Assembly: GCA_009695395.1 (NCBI GenBank)
Contig: SIBB01000214.1
Span: forward strand, 1 to 6,497
Length of the DNA stretch: 6,497 nucleotides
Direction: 5' to 3'
Origin: Pedosphaera sp.
Lineage (GTDB): Bacteria; Verrucomicrobiota; Verrucomicrobiia; Limisphaerales; SXTU01
In this document: positions 1-6,497 of the stretch, piece by piece
Numbering within the stretch: the stretch's first letter is position 1
Layout: each line of letters opens with the position of its first letter
The notes under the pieces: generated by a model
What the model was told of the DNA's origin: nothing
Databases searched by the model: none
Seen by the model: the letters and a program-made list of their open reading frames with translations, nothing else
Program-made: the position numbers and the translations under genes

Positions 1-1524
1 ATACAGCCGCGTATTCAACAGCACTGCGATGAAAGCTCGCTCATCGAAGCGCAGACGAATCATCGTCTGCGTGAGGAAGTCCATCAGCTCCGCGTGCTCC
101 GGATTTGGCAGCGCCGAGAGGCTGTCCACGGGCTCGATCAGCCCCGCGCCCATGACGCGCTTCCACAGACGGTTCGCGATGTTCTTCGCGAAACGCGGAT
201 TGCGCGGCGAGGTCATCCATTCCGCGAACGCCTTGCGGCGATTGCCATCGCCCAGGTTGGCCTCGTCGCCAAAGAGCGTGCGTGGCTCCACCGATTTGCC
301 GCGGAGCGCCGTGTCGTAGGCGTAGGTCTCGGGAAACTTCAGTTGCTTGTCCGTATCCACGGTCAGCCGTTTCAGGGGCGCGATCGTCCCGCTCACGCTC
401 TGCCCCAGCGCCACGTCTTTTTCCATCGCGGCCATCTTCGCCTTGATCTCGGGATACTGTTTCACGTTGTCTGGCGAATACCCGCCGGGGCTGCCGAGAT
501 TGCTCACGCCAAACGTGAACGCCGTCATCTGGTAGAAATCCTTTTGCGTGATCGGCTCCAGCGGATGATCGTGGCACTGAGCGCACTCGATGCGAGTGCC
601 AAGGAAAATGCGCGACATGTTCGACGTATGATCGAGCGGCATGCCGAGATCGCGCACATAGAAACCGACCGCGCCATTTTCCCACAGGTAGCCGCTCGCC
701 GTGACCAACCGCCGAACGAACTCATCATACGGCATGCGCGAGCGGATGGCGTCCTTCACCCAGTCGTCGTAGAGCTTGCCCGGCTGGCCTTGAGCGAGCC
801 CGCGCGTGTTCAGACGCAGAAGGTCCGCCTTCCAGTTGAACATGTGGCTCACGTAGCCCTCGCTGCGGAGCAGTTCATCGATCAGCTTAGCGCGCTTGTC
901 GGCGTCCTTGCTGTCGAGGAAACGCGTGCTCTCCGACAAACTCGGGATGCGGCCCACGACATCGAGATACACGCGGCGGAGAAATGTCTCATCGCTCGCC
1001 GGCGCGTTCAGTTTCGTGCCCTTCGCCGCGTGAGATTGCTCCACCCGCTTCTGCACTTCCGCGCTCAGTTGCCGCACATCCGCGCGAGCAAGCGAAGCAT
1101 CGCCCGCCGGCAGAGCAGCACCGCGATGATCGAACTTCACCCACGAATCCAGCTTCGCTCCATCCGCGATCCATTGCCGCAGCATCGCGCGCTCCGCATC
1201 GCTCAAAGGCTGCGCGCCACCCTTCAGCGGCGGCATCACGTCCTCGTCCGTATGCGGCAGCGACACGCGCTTCAGCAGTTCGCTCTCCTCCGGCTTGCCC
1301 GCGACAATCACAACGCTGCCGCGAATCCCCTCCGCCGAATCGAGGCGCAGCTTGCCCTTCGGCTTCGCCTGCTTCTCGCTGTGGCAGGCGAAACAGTGGT
1401 GATAAAACACCGGCAGGATGTCCCTCTCGAAACGCGGCGAATCCGCCGCGATGAGCTGTCCGACGAAGGACACCATCGCGACGCTGGTGGCGAGAAGTGC
1501 TGGGAATGGAGGCTTCGAGATCAT
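1..1524 (-). CDS. PSCyt1-DUF1549-DUF1553 secreted cytochrome c-type protein (3' end beyond window)
   Basis: The frame is open from ATG at 1524 to the left edge without a stop, giving 508 residues of a longer protein. Residues 1-27 look like a Sec signal peptide (hydrophobic stretch ending LIAAD). A planctomycete cytochrome c domain follows: C44-F-A-C-H48 for covalent heme, an LRLDSAEG motif near 59-66, and VMPP at 96-99 where the family carries its distal Met ligand. DUF1549 spans about 175-340 (RRVYLDVVGRIPS; GMPLDH) and holds a second heme-type motif, CAQCHDHP, at 314-321. DUF1553 begins near 429 (RKAFAEWMTSPRNPRFAKNI) and is cut off. The start is firm: an in-frame TGA lies 18 bp upstream with no other start codon between; no clear Shine-Dalgarno is seen. 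It starts 43 bp after the anti-sigma-like gene and probably shares its transcript. In this family a DUF1501 gene often follows, here outside the window. Family membership is confident; an extracytoplasmic redox role is inferred and the substrate is unknown. Confidence 0.93.
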   Translation of the reverse strand, partial: MISKPPFPALLATSVAMVSFVGQLIAADSPRFERDILPVFYHHCFACHSEKQAKPKGKLRLDSAEGIRGSVVIVAGKPEESELLKRVSLPHTDEDVMPPLKGGAQPLSDAERAMLRQWIADGAKLDSWVKFDHRGAALPAGDASLARADVRQLSAEVQKRVEQSHAAKGTKLNAPASDETFLRRVYLDVVGRIPSLSESTRFLDSKDADKRAKLIDELLRSEGYVSHMFNWKADLLRLNTRGLAQGQPGKLYDDWVKDAIRSRMPYDEFVRRLVTASGYLWENGAVGFYVRDLGMPLDHTSNMSRIFLGTRIECAQCHDHPLEPITQKDFYQMTAFTFGVSNLGSPGGYSPDNVKQYPEIKAKMAAMEKDVALGQSVSGTIAPLKRLTVDTDKQLKFPETYAYDTALRGKSVEPRTLFGDEANLGDGNRRKAFAEWMTSPRNPRFAKNIANRLWKRVMGAGLIEPVDSLSALPNPEHAELMDFLTQTMIRLRFDERAFIAVLLNTRLY

Positions 1525-1567
1525 GCGAGAGTCAGTGATTCAATAAGTTGCCCAAGGGTTCCTTTGT

Positions 1568-2533
1568 TCACGGCACAGGAATCTCCGAACGCCGCGCGAT
1601 GACGAGCTGCACCTTGTCCGCAAAGTGTCCCGCGAAACTGTCCCGGCGCTTGTCCTTCGACTTCGTGTCATTCGACATGCCAATCCGAAGCATCAGGAAC
1701 TCCGTGCCCGGAGGCAGCCGCAGTTCATTGCTCACCTTCTGCCAGGTGGCCGGATCCCGATCCATCACGACCTTGCTGCTGCGCGAGAAGGCGAGCGATT
1801 CCGTCGAGAGAACATTTTCCGCCTTCACCATCTCATTGCCAACCAAGCTCGCATCGAGCGCAAAGAGTGTCAGCGTCGCGCTAAAGTTCTCATCTTCCGA
1901 AAACGGCACCGCATTGAAAACCGCCGTCAACTGCACCACCGCCCCGCCATCCGCGAACTCACGCCGATAAGGCCGGACATCCACCAACCGGAAAACATCG
2001 CTGCTGTGGCTCGAAGGAATGCTCCTCCCCTCATAATCGCCCCGCAGAAAGCGCAGCATCTTCTTCCCACTCTCCGGCTTCACGCCCTCCTGCTCGCTGA
2101 CGATCTCTGAGTAATCCCCACTCCAGCGCCCCGGCTCAATCGGCACGCCGGTCACCGACGGCGCAGGCCCGGACTCGAAGCTCTCCTGCAAAAGCGTGAT
2201 CACCTTCCCCAACGACGGCGCGACATACGCCCACGCCACCGATGCGCAGAACAACCCGAGCACCAACCCCGCTGCGGCAGCGGCGAGCGGACGCCATTGG
2301 AGCCAGCGTGAGCGCGGGTTCAGCTGGACGATGGCTGGATCGAAATCCGCCGCGGCGCGTTGCTCGGCGGTCGCGTGTGAAGCGGTGCGGATCTCCTGCT
2401 CGAACATCACGGCCTCGGTGAAGCGGCGGAGATTCGCGGCGTCGGCTTTGAGCCAGGTGTTCAGTGCCGCGCGCTCGGTGTCGCTGAGCGCGCCGTCGAG
2501 ATAGGCGGCGATGAGTGATTCGGGATTGTTCAT
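1568..2533 (-). CDS. Membrane-anchored anti-sigma-like protein with FecR-like N terminus and unassigned periplasmic domain
   Basis: This 321-residue protein probably holds the adjacent sigma factor inactive and responds to a signal outside the cytoplasmic membrane. Residues 1-50 (LIAAYLDGALSDTERAALNT, then a LKADAANLRRF stretch) resemble the cytosolic end of FecR-type and planctomycete/verrucomicrobial anti-sigma proteins. There is no zinc-binding HxxxCxxC motif. One transmembrane helix lies at about 83-105, just after Arg/Trp-rich residues. The remaining roughly 215 residues would be periplasmic. They start with SFESG at 118-122, contain GKKMLRF at 156-162, and are rich in alternating hydrophobic residues, which suggests a beta-sandwich; I see no FecR domain motifs. 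The ATG at 2533 overlaps the sigma stop (ATGA) and has a good ribosome site. An in-frame start 39 bp further upstream, at 2572, is possible but would overlap the sigma gene more. The role is inferred from gene order and topology. A sigma-linked membrane sensor of another class remains possible. Confidence 0.82.
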   Translation of the reverse strand: MNNPESLIAAYLDGALSDTERAALNTWLKADAANLRRFTEAVMFEQEIRTASHATAEQRAAADFDPAIVQLNPRSRWLQWRPLAAAAAGLVLGLFCASVAWAYVAPSLGKVITLLQESFESGPAPSVTGVPIEPGRWSGDYSEIVSEQEGVKPESGKKMLRFLRGDYEGRSIPSSHSSDVFRLVDVRPYRREFADGGAVVQLTAVFNAVPFSEDENFSATLTLFALDASLVGNEMVKAENVLSTESLAFSRSSKVVMDRDPATWQKVSNELRLPPGTEFLMLRIGMSNDTKSKDKRRDSFAGHFADKVQLVIARRSEIPVP

Positions 2534-2544
2534 GACATTTCTCC
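2530..2544 (-). promoter_or_regulatory. Ribosome binding site and ATGA stop-start overlap
   Basis: GGAG (2544-2541) lies 7 nt before the ATG at 2533-2531. That ATG shares two bases with the TGA (2532-2530) ending the sigma gene. It is the clearest Shine-Dalgarno in the window and decides the start of the anti-sigma-like gene. The overlap implies translational coupling, a common way to keep a sigma factor and its inhibitor in fixed ratio. Confidence 0.85.
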
Positions 2545-3060
2545 ATCGAGACGAAGCTGGCGGTCGACGCACGCGCGGAGTTGTTCGCGGATGCGCTGCA
2601 AGTTGACCCGCACGGCGGGGCCGTTGCCACCGAGGCGTTGGGCGATCTGTTCGGCGGTCAGGTCTTCAAAGTAACGGAGCTGCACCAGGCGGCGCGCATG
2701 GGCGGCGAGTCGCTCGATGCACGATTGCAGGGCCGCGCTGCGGTCGGAGGACGCGGGCGCGAGTTCAGCCCACGTGTCCGTGAATTGCGCGAGCAGTTCG
2801 TCATCGAATGCGACGCGGCTGCGGGCGGCATCGCGCTGGAGGCCCATCACCTGAAAGCGCGCAATGCCAAGCGCCCACGCGAGGAATGGCCGCTGCCCGT
2901 CGTAATCCGCGAAGCGCCGGAAGAGGACCAGCGCCGTCTCCTGCAACACATCCTTGGCCGCGCCGTGGTCGCGCACGAGGGCGTGGACGTAATTGGCGAC
3001 CGCCGGCTGGGCGAAGGCCCACAGGCGCATGAAGCGTTCTTGATCGGATTCGCTGAGCAT
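2530..3060 (-). CDS. ECF-like sigma-70 family RNA polymerase sigma factor (Rhodopirellula/Verrucomicrobium type)
   Basis: This 176-residue protein has the length and two-domain layout of an extracytoplasmic function sigma factor. Region 2 covers about 10-78, with DVLQETALVLFRRF at 37-50 and RPFLAWALGIARF at 57-69, the core RNA polymerase and -10 binding part. Region 4 covers about 112-170, with LVQLRYFEDLTAEQIAQRLG at 125-144 followed by a helix-turn-helix ending VRVNLQRIREQLR, which would contact the -35 element. There is no region 1.1 or region 3. The sequence resembles the sigma subfamily named for Rhodopirellula/Verrucomicrobium. The ATG at 3060 is the only usable start: upstream in frame there is no ATG, GTG or TTG before a stop near 3165. 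The ribosome site is weak. It follows the DUF1552 gene after 132 bp and overlaps the anti-sigma-like gene by 4 bp. It may direct its own operon; no target promoter can be proven from this window. Confidence 0.93.
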   Translation of the reverse strand: MLSESDQERFMRLWAFAQPAVANYVHALVRDHGAAKDVLQETALVLFRRFADYDGQRPFLAWALGIARFQVMGLQRDAARSRVAFDDELLAQFTDTWAELAPASSDRSAALQSCIERLAAHARRLVQLRYFEDLTAEQIAQRLGGNGPAVRVNLQRIREQLRACVDRQLRLDGEMS

Positions 3061-3192
3061 GTCTGGAGGGTATTGCCATCCGACTGGGCAAACGTAACAA
3101 GAAAGTTTTGGGCAGCGACGGGGGAGTCCCTGAGCAGGGACGTTCGCACTCTGCCTCCGGCGATTTCAAGCCGACTGGTGTGTTACAAACCT
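3061..3192 (-). promoter_or_regulatory. Intergenic region upstream of the sigma factor; probable promoter/leader
   Basis: This is the longest non-coding gap in the window, between the DUF1552 stop and the sigma ATG; the other gene junctions are 43 bp, 12 bp or overlapping. It is the most likely place for an internal promoter for the sigma/anti-sigma/cytochrome genes. I find no convincing pair of -35 and -10 boxes. A TGTAAC at 3187-3182 (minus strand) resembles the AAC-type -35 element of some ECF promoters but has no clear -10 partner. The gap also holds a perfect 6-bp stem hairpin. Confidence 0.4.
3126..3141. repeat. Short perfect inverted repeat (6-bp stem, 4-nt loop)
   Basis: GTCCCT-GAGC-AGGGAC forms a hairpin in the gap before the sigma gene. 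It is followed by no T-run on either strand, so it does not look like a simple intrinsic terminator. It could be an operator, an mRNA-stabilising stem after the DUF1552 gene, or part of a dispersed repeat. Its function is unknown. Confidence 0.55.
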
Positions 3193-4524
3193 TCAGACTT
3201 CTTCCAACGGCCTCTTCGCATCTCCGAAGGTCGTGGGGCGCACGGCCATCTTGTCCATCATGGATATGAAGAGGCGGCAGAGCTGGCGGTCAGGCTTGTC
3301 CTTGTAGTCGAGGGCGCGGCCGCCTTTGAGCCGGCCGCCGGCGCCGCCGAGGAGGATGACTGGGAGTTGGTCGTTATCGTGCCGTGCGCCGGCCATCATG
3401 CTGGAGCAGTGCATGAGCATGGTGTTGTCGAGCAAGGTGCGCGGGCCTTCCTGAATCGCGTCGAGTTTGCGCGCGACGTAGGCGAGTTGCTCCATGAAGA
3501 ACTGGTTCACCTTCAGCCAGTCCTCGCCGTCGCTGTGCGAGAGCAGGTGGTGAATCATGTAGTCAATGCCGTTGCCCTTCTGCTGCACGCTGGGGAGGTT
3601 CGGGAAACGCAGCGCGCTGTGGTCGTTGTTCAGCTTGAGCGTCGTGATGCGCGTGGTGTCGGTCTGGAAGCCGAGCACGAGGATGTCGCACATGAGCCGC
3701 ATATGCTCGGCAATGTCCTGCGGGATGCCGTCGGCGGGACGCGCGATGTTCGGCTTCTCGAGCGTGGGCCGCCAGCCCTGCACTTCGCCGCGCTTGCCGG
3801 CGTTCTCGATGCGCTTCTCCACGTCGCGCACGGAATCGAGATACTCGTCGAGCTTGCGCTGATCGGCGGCGCTGATCTGGCGACGCAGGCCGGTGGCGTC
3901 GGCGAGGACGGCGTCGAGCACGCTCATGTCGCCGGGTGTGGCGGAGTCTTTGAACAAGCGGTCGAAGGCCAGCGCGGGGTAAAGCTCCAGCGGCGTCGGC
4001 GTCGTGGGCGAACTCCACGAGATGTGCGAGCTGTAGAGCATCGAGTAGTTCTTGTGGACGGAGGGGTTCGAGTGCTCGCAGCCCAGCACGAGACTTGGCA
4101 CTTTCGTCGAGCGGCCGTAGGTCTGCGCGAGCAACTGGTCGAAGCTCGTGCCGGAACGAATCTCCCCGCCCGACGCGATGGGCGCGCCCGAGAGCATGTT
4201 GCCGGTCTGCGAGCTGTGGATGTTCCCCTTGCGCGCCTCCTCGTGATACAGGCCGCGCACGAAGGTCAGCTTCTCGCGGAAGTCCCCCAACGGCGTGAGC
4301 ACGCGGCCCAACTCCATGGCCTTGCCCTCGCCCTTGGCCCACCACTCCTTCGAGTGAAAGCCGTTGCCGGAGAAGAGCACCGCGAGACGCACGGGGGCTT
4401 CGCTGGCGGGCTTGCTCTTGCCGGGTTCGTCGCCCCAGACGTTGAAGGACTCCATCCACGGCAGGGCCATGGTGACGCCGACACCGCGCAGGAAGGCGCG
4501 GCGGTTGAAGCGGTGGGTGCTCAT
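3193..4524 (-). CDS. DUF1552 (HXXSHH motif) protein with Tat signal
   Basis: The 443-residue length is typical of DUF1552 proteins. The N terminus has a twin-arginine export signal, NRRAFLRG at 7-14, followed by a short hydrophobic stretch to about residue 23, so it is probably exported folded and may carry a cofactor or metal. Family landmarks include FVRGLYHE (88-95) with H103 and TGNMLSGA nearby, the helical segment CDILVLGFQTDTTRIT (279-294), SMMAGARHDNDQLPVILLGG (375-394) and GRLKGGRALDY (397-407). The signature HXXSHH appears as H326-L-L-S-H330-S331: the last His is Ser. The gene begins 12 bp after the DUF1592-type gene with no evident Shine-Dalgarno, so it probably depends on upstream translation. 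DUF1552 genes are regularly found next to DUF1592-type genes and the products are presumed partners. Biochemical function is not known; family assignment is confident. Confidence 0.93.
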   Translation of the reverse strand: MSTHRFNRRAFLRGVGVTMALPWMESFNVWGDEPGKSKPASEAPVRLAVLFSGNGFHSKEWWAKGEGKAMELGRVLTPLGDFREKLTFVRGLYHEEARKGNIHSSQTGNMLSGAPIASGGEIRSGTSFDQLLAQTYGRSTKVPSLVLGCEHSNPSVHKNYSMLYSSHISWSSPTTPTPLELYPALAFDRLFKDSATPGDMSVLDAVLADATGLRRQISAADQRKLDEYLDSVRDVEKRIENAGKRGEVQGWRPTLEKPNIARPADGIPQDIAEHMRLMCDILVLGFQTDTTRITTLKLNNDHSALRFPNLPSVQQKGNGIDYMIHHLLSHSDGEDWLKVNQFFMEQLAYVARKLDAIQEGPRTLLDNTMLMHCSSMMAGARHDNDQLPVILLGGAGGRLKGGRALDYKDKPDRQLCRLFISMMDKMAVRPTTFGDAKRPLEEV

Positions 4525-4536
4525 AGGTTTGAAAAG

Positions 4537-6497
4537 TTATTCGGTCGCGGCTTGGTCTCGATTGCGAATCTCGCGGAATTGTCGGCTGCGCACAATCATT
4601 TCGACGGCTGTGCCCGCGCGATGTTCGTTCGCCGCGAGCCGCTTCACCATCTCGTCCAGCAACGGCTGGTCGCTCAACTGCACGCTGCGGCCGAGCGCGA
4701 AGCCGAGCAGCTTCCGGCAGAACTGCCGCTCGAATGCCTCGCGCCGCTTTGTGAGCAGGTAATTCCGCAACCCGTCGATGCCGTCGAGTTCCACGCCGTC
4801 CGCCGTGCGGGTGCGCGAGTTAATTGGTAGGCCTCCCGCGTCCTTCGTGCGCAGCCGACCGATGGCGTCGTAGCGCTCCAGCGCGAAGCCGAACGGGTCA
4901 ATGCGCGCATGGCAGCCGGCGCACTTCGGGTCGCTGCTGTGCCGCTCGATGAGCGCGCGCTCGGTCAGGCCGGCGGGCGCTTCCTCGGGCAGCACGGGCA
5001 CGCCCTTGGGCGGACGCGGTAGGCGCTCGCCGAGCAGGGTTTCGCTCAACCAGTTGCCACGCAGAATCGGACTCGTGCGTGAAGCGCCGCTCTGCTTCGC
5101 GAGCGTCGCGCCGAAGCCCAGCACGCCGCCGCGGCCTTGCGCCCGCGCGCCCTCCACGCGCCGCCACTCGTCGCCATTCACGTCCGTCAGCCCGTAGTGT
5201 TTCGCCAGCGTTTCGTTGACGAAGGTGTAGTCCGCGTCCAGCAGCGCGAGCACGGAGCCATCGCGCTGGAAAAGGTCGGTGAAGAATCGAATCGGCTCCT
5301 CGTTCAGCGCGCCGCGCACGGCGGTGAACGTCGGGAAATGTCGCTCGCTCTTCTCGTCGAGTTTGTCGAGGTCGCGCGTGTGCAGCCACTGCGCGCCGAA
5401 TTCAATCGCCAGCCGTCGCACGCGCGCGTCCGCCAGCATCCGGCGCGTCTGGGCGGCGAGCACTTCCGGGTTGCGAAGCTTGCCGGCGGCCGCGAGCGCC
5501 GCCAGTTCGGCATCCGGCGCGGAGGACCAGAGGAAGTAACTCAAGCGCGTGGCTAGCTCCGTGTTACTCACGGGCGACTGTGCTTTGCCCAGCGCGGGTT
5601 GCTCGAACTTGTAGAGGAAGCCCGGCGCGACGAACACGCGGGCCAATGTCATGCGCAGCGCGGTGTCGTGCGGCAGCTCCTGCGCGCGGAGCTTGCGGTA
5701 GAGCGTGTGCAACTCGTCCCGCTCGGCGCTCTTGAACGGGCGACGCCACGCGCGCTCGGCGAAGTTCACCACGCCTTCGAGCTGCTTGGGCTCGGCGGCG
5801 AGCAGTTCTTTGCGGAAGGCCTCGGCGCGTTGTTTGATAGGCTCGCGCATCGGCGTGAAGGCGCTCGGGTCGGCGTCCTGCGTGGCGTATTGCCAGAGCT
5901 GCTCGAAGGCGTCCACGAGCTTGAGCGGGCTGTGGCTGACGAAGTGCAGCTCCGCCCAGAGCCGCTCCAGCTCGGCGGCCTGCGTGTCGTCGAGCAACAG
6001 GCGGCGAAGCTGGTCGTCCTCGCGGTAATAGAGCGTGAGCGTCACGACTTCGTCCACCGGCACAATCTTCGTGTAGCAAAGCGCGGCGGGGAAAAGCTGG
6101 CGGAACTGGTCAAGCGCGGCCTCGATGCGTTTGCGCGCCGCGCCGCCGTCCGTCACGAGAATGGGCGTGTCCGAGCCGACGGGCCGCTCGCCATCGGACC
6201 AAGTGCTCTTGCCGCCCAGTTCCTTCGCCGCGCCCGCCGCGAGGCCCGAGGCATTCGTGGGCTTCGTCGTGAGCACTTGCATTTGCACGCTGCCCTCCGC
6301 ACCGGTCTCGCGGTGCAACGTGGCCGTCGCCACAAATTCGCAACCTTCCACCAAGTCTGCGGGCAACCGCACTTCGAGGAGCGAGGGCGCGCGGACGCAG
6401 AGGTTCGCGGCGGGAAGCGCGGAGCCGTTCGGGTGCTTGCCGAAGAGCGCGGGGTCGAGACCGGGAGAATTACGAGTTGCGAGTTGAGGATTGCGAG
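4537..6497 (-). CDS. DUF1595/DUF1592/DUF1588/DUF1585 cytochrome-associated protein (5' end beyond window)
   Basis: The frame is open from the right edge to TAA at 4539-4537, giving 652 visible residues (numbered here from the codon at 6495). Residues 1-240 are not assigned. DUF1595 starts near 245 (FAERAWRRPF at 5763) and runs to about 300; it includes RVFVAPGFLYKFE. DUF1592 is about 309-436 (LATRLSYFLWSSAPDAEL to FVNETLAKHYGL). DUF1588 is about 454-549 (GFGATLAKQSGASRTSPILR) and contains heme-type CAGCH at 525-529 followed by ARIDPFGFALERYD. DUF1585 is about 568-647 (FCRKLLGFALGRSVQ). Complete family members usually also have an N-terminal signal peptide, PSCyt1 and DUF1587, expected to the right. 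A GTG at 6372 could be called as a start, but the frame upstream stays open and reads like protein (DPALFGKHPNG), so I treat this as a partial gene. It pairs with the DUF1552 gene 12 bp downstream. Its reaction is unknown; an envelope redox role is inferred from the heme motif and family. Confidence 0.92.
   Translation of the reverse strand, partial: RNPQLATRNSPGLDPALFGKHPNGSALPAANLCVRAPSLLEVRLPADLVEGCEFVATATLHRETGAEGSVQMQVLTTKPTNASGLAAGAAKELGGKSTWSDGERPVGSDTPILVTDGGAARKRIEAALDQFRQLFPAALCYTKIVPVDEVVTLTLYYREDDQLRRLLLDDTQAAELERLWAELHFVSHSPLKLVDAFEQLWQYATQDADPSAFTPMREPIKQRAEAFRKELLAAEPKQLEGVVNFAERAWRRPFKSAERDELHTLYRKLRAQELPHDTALRMTLARVFVAPGFLYKFEQPALGKAQSPVSNTELATRLSYFLWSSAPDAELAALAAAGKLRNPEVLAAQTRRMLADARVRRLAIEFGAQWLHTRDLDKLDEKSERHFPTFTAVRGALNEEPIRFFTDLFQRDGSVLALLDADYTFVNETLAKHYGLTDVNGDEWRRVEGARAQGRGGVLGFGATLAKQSGASRTSPILRGNWLSETLLGERLPRPPKGVPVLPEEAPAGLTERALIERHSSDPKCAGCHARIDPFGFALERYDAIGRLRTKDAGGLPINSRTRTADGVELDGIDGLRNYLLTKRREAFERQFCRKLLGFALGRSVQLSDQPLLDEMVKRLAANEHRAGTAVEMIVRSRQFREIRNRDQAATE
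6471..6497. repeat. Heptanucleotide tandem repeat (consensus TGCGAGT), cut by window edge
   Basis: Four successive 7-base units are visible: TACGAGT, TGCGAGT, TGAGGAT and TGCGAG (the last incomplete). It resembles short tandemly repeated heptamers that are scattered through some bacterial genomes, usually between genes. Here it lies in the open frame of the DUF1592-type gene and would encode RNPQLATRN on the minus strand. It may extend beyond the edge. Confidence 0.6.

Noticed and set aside
94..1602. 502-codon open frame on the plus strand
   Set aside because: It is antisense to the PSCyt1-DUF1549 gene, has low-complexity Arg/His/Ala-rich translation and no recognisable domain; GC-rich codon use creates such shadows.
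1568..2572. Start of the anti-sigma-like protein at 2572
   Set aside because: The ATG at 2533 has a well-spaced GGAG and an ATGA overlap, and the extra 13 residues (Arg/Pro-rich) do not look like the family's N terminus.
3126..3141. Intrinsic terminator after the DUF1552 gene
   Set aside because: The stem is only 6 bp and no T-tract follows on either strand.
3080..3178. MITE-like element bounded by 8-bp direct repeats CCGACTGG
   Set aside because: The inner ends are not inverted repeats of each other, and one 8-bp repeat in a 132-bp region can arise by chance.
2581..4830. 749-codon open frame on the plus strand
   Set aside because: It runs antisense across the sigma gene, the intergenic gap, the DUF1552 gene and part of the DUF1592 gene. 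All three genes have clear family motifs on the other strand, and the translation looks like an Ala/Val/Glu/Arg-rich shadow.
4537..6372. GTG at 6372 as the true start of the DUF1592-type gene
   Set aside because: The frame stays open to the window edge and upstream codons read like protein; a start here would leave no signal peptide, PSCyt1 or DUF1587, which the family normally has.

Overview
The window looks like a piece of a Verrucomicrobiota (less likely Planctomycetota) chromosome. It is GC-rich, and all five genes I can support lie on the minus strand and belong to families that are expanded in that superphylum: planctomycete-type cytochrome c (PSCyt1/PSD) proteins, a HXXSHH (DUF1552) protein, and an ECF-like sigma factor with a membrane-anchored partner. 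This assignment rests on recognising the families by eye; no database search was run.

In the direction of transcription, from right to left: (1) 6497-4537 is the 3' part of a large DUF1595/DUF1592/DUF1588/DUF1585 protein with a CxxCH heme motif. Its 5' end lies outside the window, and a small heptanucleotide tandem repeat sits in its frame at the edge. (2) 4524-3193 is a Tat-exported DUF1552/HXXSHH protein starting 12 bp later. (3) 3192-3061 is a 132-bp non-coding gap with a short hairpin, the best place for an internal promoter. (4) 3060-2530 is an ECF-like sigma factor. (5) 2533-1568 is a single-pass membrane anti-sigma-like protein whose start overlaps the sigma stop as ATGA. (6) 1524-1 is the N-terminal 508 residues of a secreted PSCyt1-DUF1549-DUF1553 protein that runs off the left edge.

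The picture is an envelope-associated module made of two halves: a DUF1592-type cytochrome with a DUF1552 partner, and a DUF1549/DUF1553-type cytochrome. A sigma/anti-sigma switch lies between them. The membrane protein has a FecR-like cytosolic end but a periplasmic domain I cannot assign to FecR, so the signal it reads is the main open question. The substrates of PSCyt/DUF proteins are not known to me, and I assign none. No RNA genes, CRISPR arrays, insertion sequences or phage genes were seen. Long open frames on the plus strand are antisense shadows of these genes.
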